This document shows, piece by piece, positions 21,434-21,498 of a DNA stretch of 21,498 bases; within the stretch, counting starts at the first letter, position 1; the number at the start of each line of letters is the position of its first letter. The position numbers and the translations under genes are program-made. The notes beneath the pieces were generated by a model. It searched no databases. It saw only the letters and a program-made list of their open reading frames with translations, and had not been told where the DNA came from. Source of the stretch: Planctomycetaceae bacterium (GTDB lineage Bacteria; Planctomycetota; Planctomycetia; Pirellulales; Thermoguttaceae); NCBI GenBank assembly GCA_031278315.1, contig JAITKS010000378.1, forward strand, positions 1 to 21,498. The letters run 5' to 3'.

Positions 21434-21498
21434 ATGACAATTGATTACAGAAAAAAATCAACTCGTTGTTTTGATAATTCTGTATTTCAAGAAAATAA
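21434..21498 (+). CDS. Possible start of a MerR-promoter-controlled gene, cut by the window edge
   Basis: The ATG at 21434 opens 21 codons to the window end without a stop (MTIDYRKKSTRCFDNSV then FQEN). It lies only 8 bp after the -10 box, implying a nearly leaderless message, and there is no ribosome-binding site. It is therefore uncertain that this is the true start; the real gene may begin beyond 21498. No family can be recognised from so few residues. Confidence 0.2.
   Translation, partial: MTIDYRKKSTRCFDNSVFQEN

Noticed and set aside
21186..21461. 91-codon minus-strand frame with internal NSIFGxSDD repeats
   Set aside because: The protein repeat is just the translated DNA hairpin repeat, and the frame also includes a dispersed motif copy and the MerR-type promoter.

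Overview
This is a strongly AT-rich bacterial window with housekeeping, chemotaxis and flagellar genes separated by unusually long, repeat-laden spacers. The best guess for the host is a low-GC motile member of the Planctomycetes/PVC group. The reasons are the PRPP synthetase wording (SGRANP start, DLHAAQIQGFFDIPVDHL-type block, DDMISTASS loop), an orphan ExbD, a roughly 1000-residue FlgL-like protein next to FlgK, and CheD/CheB/CheR together. This placement is inference from remembered family features; no search was run.

Layout. (a) 1-850, minus strand: the start of a large enzyme with an Mrr-like nuclease N-terminus (type ISP restriction/helicase type), preceded by an orphan exbD. (b) 864-3191, plus strand: a histidine-phosphatase-fold protein lacking the distal catalytic His, a 1-kb gene-poor stretch with possible gene debris, and an unknown 175-residue protein with a CPPC motif, closed by a strong hairpin terminator. 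(c) 3316-6504, minus strand: cheR, cheB and cheD in transcription order, separated by 340-430 bp spacers. (d) 6958-7030: tRNA-Cys(GCA) on the minus strand. (e) 7807-10758: a small putative secreted protein and ispA-type prenyl synthase (plus), convergent with scpB (minus), which has a long Asn/Asp/Ser-rich N-terminal extension. (f) 11180-12924: cheW and prs (plus). (g) 13784-18874: flgK and a giant flgL (plus). (h) 19083-20934: crcB (plus), convergent with a lutB-type iron-sulfur protein (minus). (i) 20935-21498: repeats, then a textbook MerR-type promoter with a 19-bp spacer firing off the right edge.

The chemotaxis genes supply receptor methylation (CheR), demethylation/deamidation (CheB), receptor deamidation (CheD) and receptor-kinase coupling (CheW). 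FlgK and FlgL form the hook-filament junction. The window therefore holds part of a motility system, but the receptors, CheA, CheY and the rest of the flagellum lie elsewhere.

The most unusual signal is between the genes. A short motif with consensus TAATATATCAGTGGAAT, sometimes extended by T-rich flanks, recurs at more than a dozen spacer sites in both orientations. Several copies form inverted pairs that bracket 43- to 247-bp segments, like the ends of miniature inverted-repeat elements. Other repeat families are mixed with it: a TTGAAACCTYTGAGAAAT motif, a CACAGAGAACACAGAG module, GTAGAG...CTCTAC palindromes, and an exact 41-bp direct repeat flanking prs. I found no CRISPR array, rRNA or recognisable transposase.
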